Below are positions 62,747 through 64,000 of a DNA stretch of 64,000 bases, piece by piece. Origin of the DNA: an uncultured Christensenella sp. (lineage in GTDB: Bacteria; Bacillota; Clostridia; Christensenellales; UBA3700). The stretch lies in NCBI GenBank assembly GCA_949290515.1, contig CASERZ010000002.1, positions 1 through 64,000 of the forward strand, read 5' to 3'. The notes below the pieces were generated by a model, which did not search any database, was not told where the DNA came from, and saw only the letters and a list, made by a program, of their open reading frames with translations. The number at the start of each line of letters is the position of its first letter. The stretch's first letter is position 1. The translations under genes were made by a program, and so were the position numbers.

Positions 62747-62919
62747 TTGCATATTATATTTATGTTTTAAACGCAACACGCGTGAATAAATACGCATATA
62801 CCGCACAACCGTCTCTAAATTGCATACTTATCGTAAGCATATTATAGTAATAAAGAAATCTGCTGAATATTTTATCTTTTATTCACTCCCCCACGTTTCC
62901 TTATCATTACTATACATAC

Positions 62920-62958
62920 GGAAAAAGAGCCTACATAGCAGACTCTTTTTTGTTTTTG
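62920..62958. terminator. ilvE terminator
   Basis: AAAAAGAG (62922-62929) pairs with CTCTTTTTT (62943-62951); on the minus strand the tail is CTCTTTTTCCG. It is ~30 bases after the ilvE stop and may also back up the degV terminator. Confidence 0.6.
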
Positions 62959-62982
62959 TTATTTATCAACTTATTGAATTGA

Positions 62983-64000
62983 TTATTTAACTTCGGTTAC
63001 CCAACCGAATTCGTCGGGATATCTTTCGGATTGTATTCCCGTAATCTTGTCATAAAGGAAGGAGGTAATCTCACCCATCTTTCCGCCGTTGACTACCATA
63101 TCCTTACCTTTGTAGGTGATAAGACCTACGGGAGAGATAACTGCCGCCGTACCCGAACCGAAACATTCTTTAAGTTCGCCTTTGTTGTAAGCGTCTACGA
63201 TTTCGTCCATAGATATTCTTCTCTCGCTTATCTTATAACCGTACTTCTTGAGTACTTGTATGCAGGAATTTCTGGTAATACCGGGAAGGATGCTTCCTAC
63301 GAGTTGAGGAGTAACGACTTCGTCGCCTATTACGAAGAAGATATTCATCGAGCCGACTTCTTCTACGTACTTATGCTCTTTTGCGTCCAGCCACAAAGCC
63401 TGGTCATATCCTTTGCTGTTGGCAATTTCGCCGCCCATAAGAGATGCGGCATAGTTACCCATACACTTAGCCTCACCCGTACCGCCGATAGCCGTTCTGA
63501 CAAGTTCTTCTTCGACGAGAATTTTAGTAGGCTGAAGTCCGTGAGCGTAATACGAACCTACGGGAGAAAGAATGATAAAGAATTTATATTTATGGCTTGC
63601 GTGTACTCCGAGCACCTCTTCGTTTGCAATCATAGTAGGTCTGATATAAAGAGCCGTACCGGGTTCGGTAGGTATCCAGTCTTTTTCGAGCTTGAGGAGT
63701 TCGAACAAAGCCGCTTTTACTACCTTAGCGTCGAAGTTAGGCATACACATACGCGTAGCCGAATTATTCATACGTACAAAGTTGTCGTCGATTCTGAATA
63801 CGGTAATTTTGCCTTCTTTGGTCTTGTAAGCCTTTGCGCCCTCGAAAATACCCTGTGCATAGTGAAGCACGTTGGTAGCGGGATACATTTCGAAAGGAGC
63901 GTAAGGCACGATTTCAGGCTCTTTCCACGCGCCGTTTTCGTAGTCCATTACGAGCATATGGTCGGTAAAATATTTACCGAAACCGAGTTTTGAAGAATCG
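62983..64000 (-). CDS. ilvE: Branched-chain amino acid aminotransferase (5' end beyond window)
   Basis: Fold type IV PLP transaminase for Leu, Ile and Val. The frame stays open to the right edge: codons above the internal Met read SSKLGFGKYFTDHMLVMDYENG, the normal family N terminus, so the gene is partial and lacks only a few starting codons. Motifs: NVLHYAQGIFEGAKAY, the RPTMIANE block, GGTGEAKCMGNYAASL with the PLP lysine, EEVGSMNIFFV and FGSGTAAVISPVG. This is the ~350-residue BCAT form (IlvK-like). C-ending codon bias suggests good expression. Confidence 0.93.
   Translation of the reverse strand, partial: DSSKLGFGKYFTDHMLVMDYENGAWKEPEIVPYAPFEMYPATNVLHYAQGIFEGAKAYKTKEGKITVFRIDDNFVRMNNSATRMCMPNFDAKVVKAALFELLKLEKDWIPTEPGTALYIRPTMIANEEVLGVHASHKYKFFIILSPVGSYYAHGLQPTKILVEEELVRTAIGGTGEAKCMGNYAASLMGGEIANSKGYDQALWLDAKEHKYVEEVGSMNIFFVIGDEVVTPQLVGSILPGITRNSCIQVLKKYGYKISERRISMDEIVDAYNKGELKECFGSGTAAVISPVGLITYKGKDMVVNGGKMGEITSFLYDKITGIQSERYPDEFGWVTEVK

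Overview
The window looks like the chromosome of an anaerobic, uncultured Clostridia-type Bacillota. Supporting signs are a group B-like [FeFe] hydrogenase, GTP-dependent PEP carboxykinase, DUF1385/PrmC, DUF5685 and DUF512-Der families typical of that class, strong AGGAGG-type ribosome binding sites, and sigma-A promoters (TTGNNN-17-TATAAT). Most genes lie on the minus strand. I found no rRNA, tRNA or CRISPR array. The first ~150 bases are much richer in GC and run into a transposase fragment, so the left edge is probably a chimeric contig end.

Layout. 0.4-3.9 kb: hydrogenase, YfcE-like phosphodiesterase, type Ic aspartate aminotransferase. 4-6.7 kb: der GTPase overlapped by a PDZ-radical SAM DUF512 gene. 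6.7-10 kb: small membrane protein, cyclophilin, Dabb protein, GT28 glycosyltransferase and a palindromic repeat element. 10-13.8 kb: RNase J, TrmR-like methyltransferase and TrhP-like U32 protein, which together suggest wobble-uridine 5-hydroxylation and methylation. 14-17.5 kb: sugar nucleotidyltransferase diverging from serC-serA. 17.5-25.5 kb: zinc-ribbon membrane protein, MMPL exporter, PEP carboxykinase, a repeat-rich spacer, and a DnaJ-like/DUF5685 pair. 25.5-32 kb: trpS, thrC, prfA, a DUF1385-PrmC fusion and rpmE. 32-34.8 kb: alcohol dehydrogenase-like protein and murC.

34.8-46.5 kb is a prophage-like cassette: a sigma-region-4-like regulator, an SH3-like secreted protein on the opposite strand, then a tight operon with large terminase, two small proteins, P22-type portal, scaffold, capsid, a small protein, head-tail adaptor, a propeller-like tail protein, three uncharacterised proteins and two holins. 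It ends at a clear terminator just before murC. No integrase, repressor, replication gene, small terminase, tail fibre or lysin is visible.

47-52 kb carries a parC/parE type II topoisomerase pair. 52-58.5 kb: alpha/beta hydrolase with a long basic tail, a >1 kb repeat- and operator-bearing spacer, murG, acyl-CoA synthetase and PAP2 phosphatase. 58.8-64 kb: two paralogous lipoproteins, a DegV protein and a branched-chain aminotransferase cut by the right edge.

The most interesting items are the complete-looking but stripped-down short-tailed phage structural operon, a family of large palindromic elements with a shared AATACTTGCCGTATT core, the in-frame DUF1385-PrmC fusion, and paired GAACAATGTTC palindromes upstream of an orphan murG.
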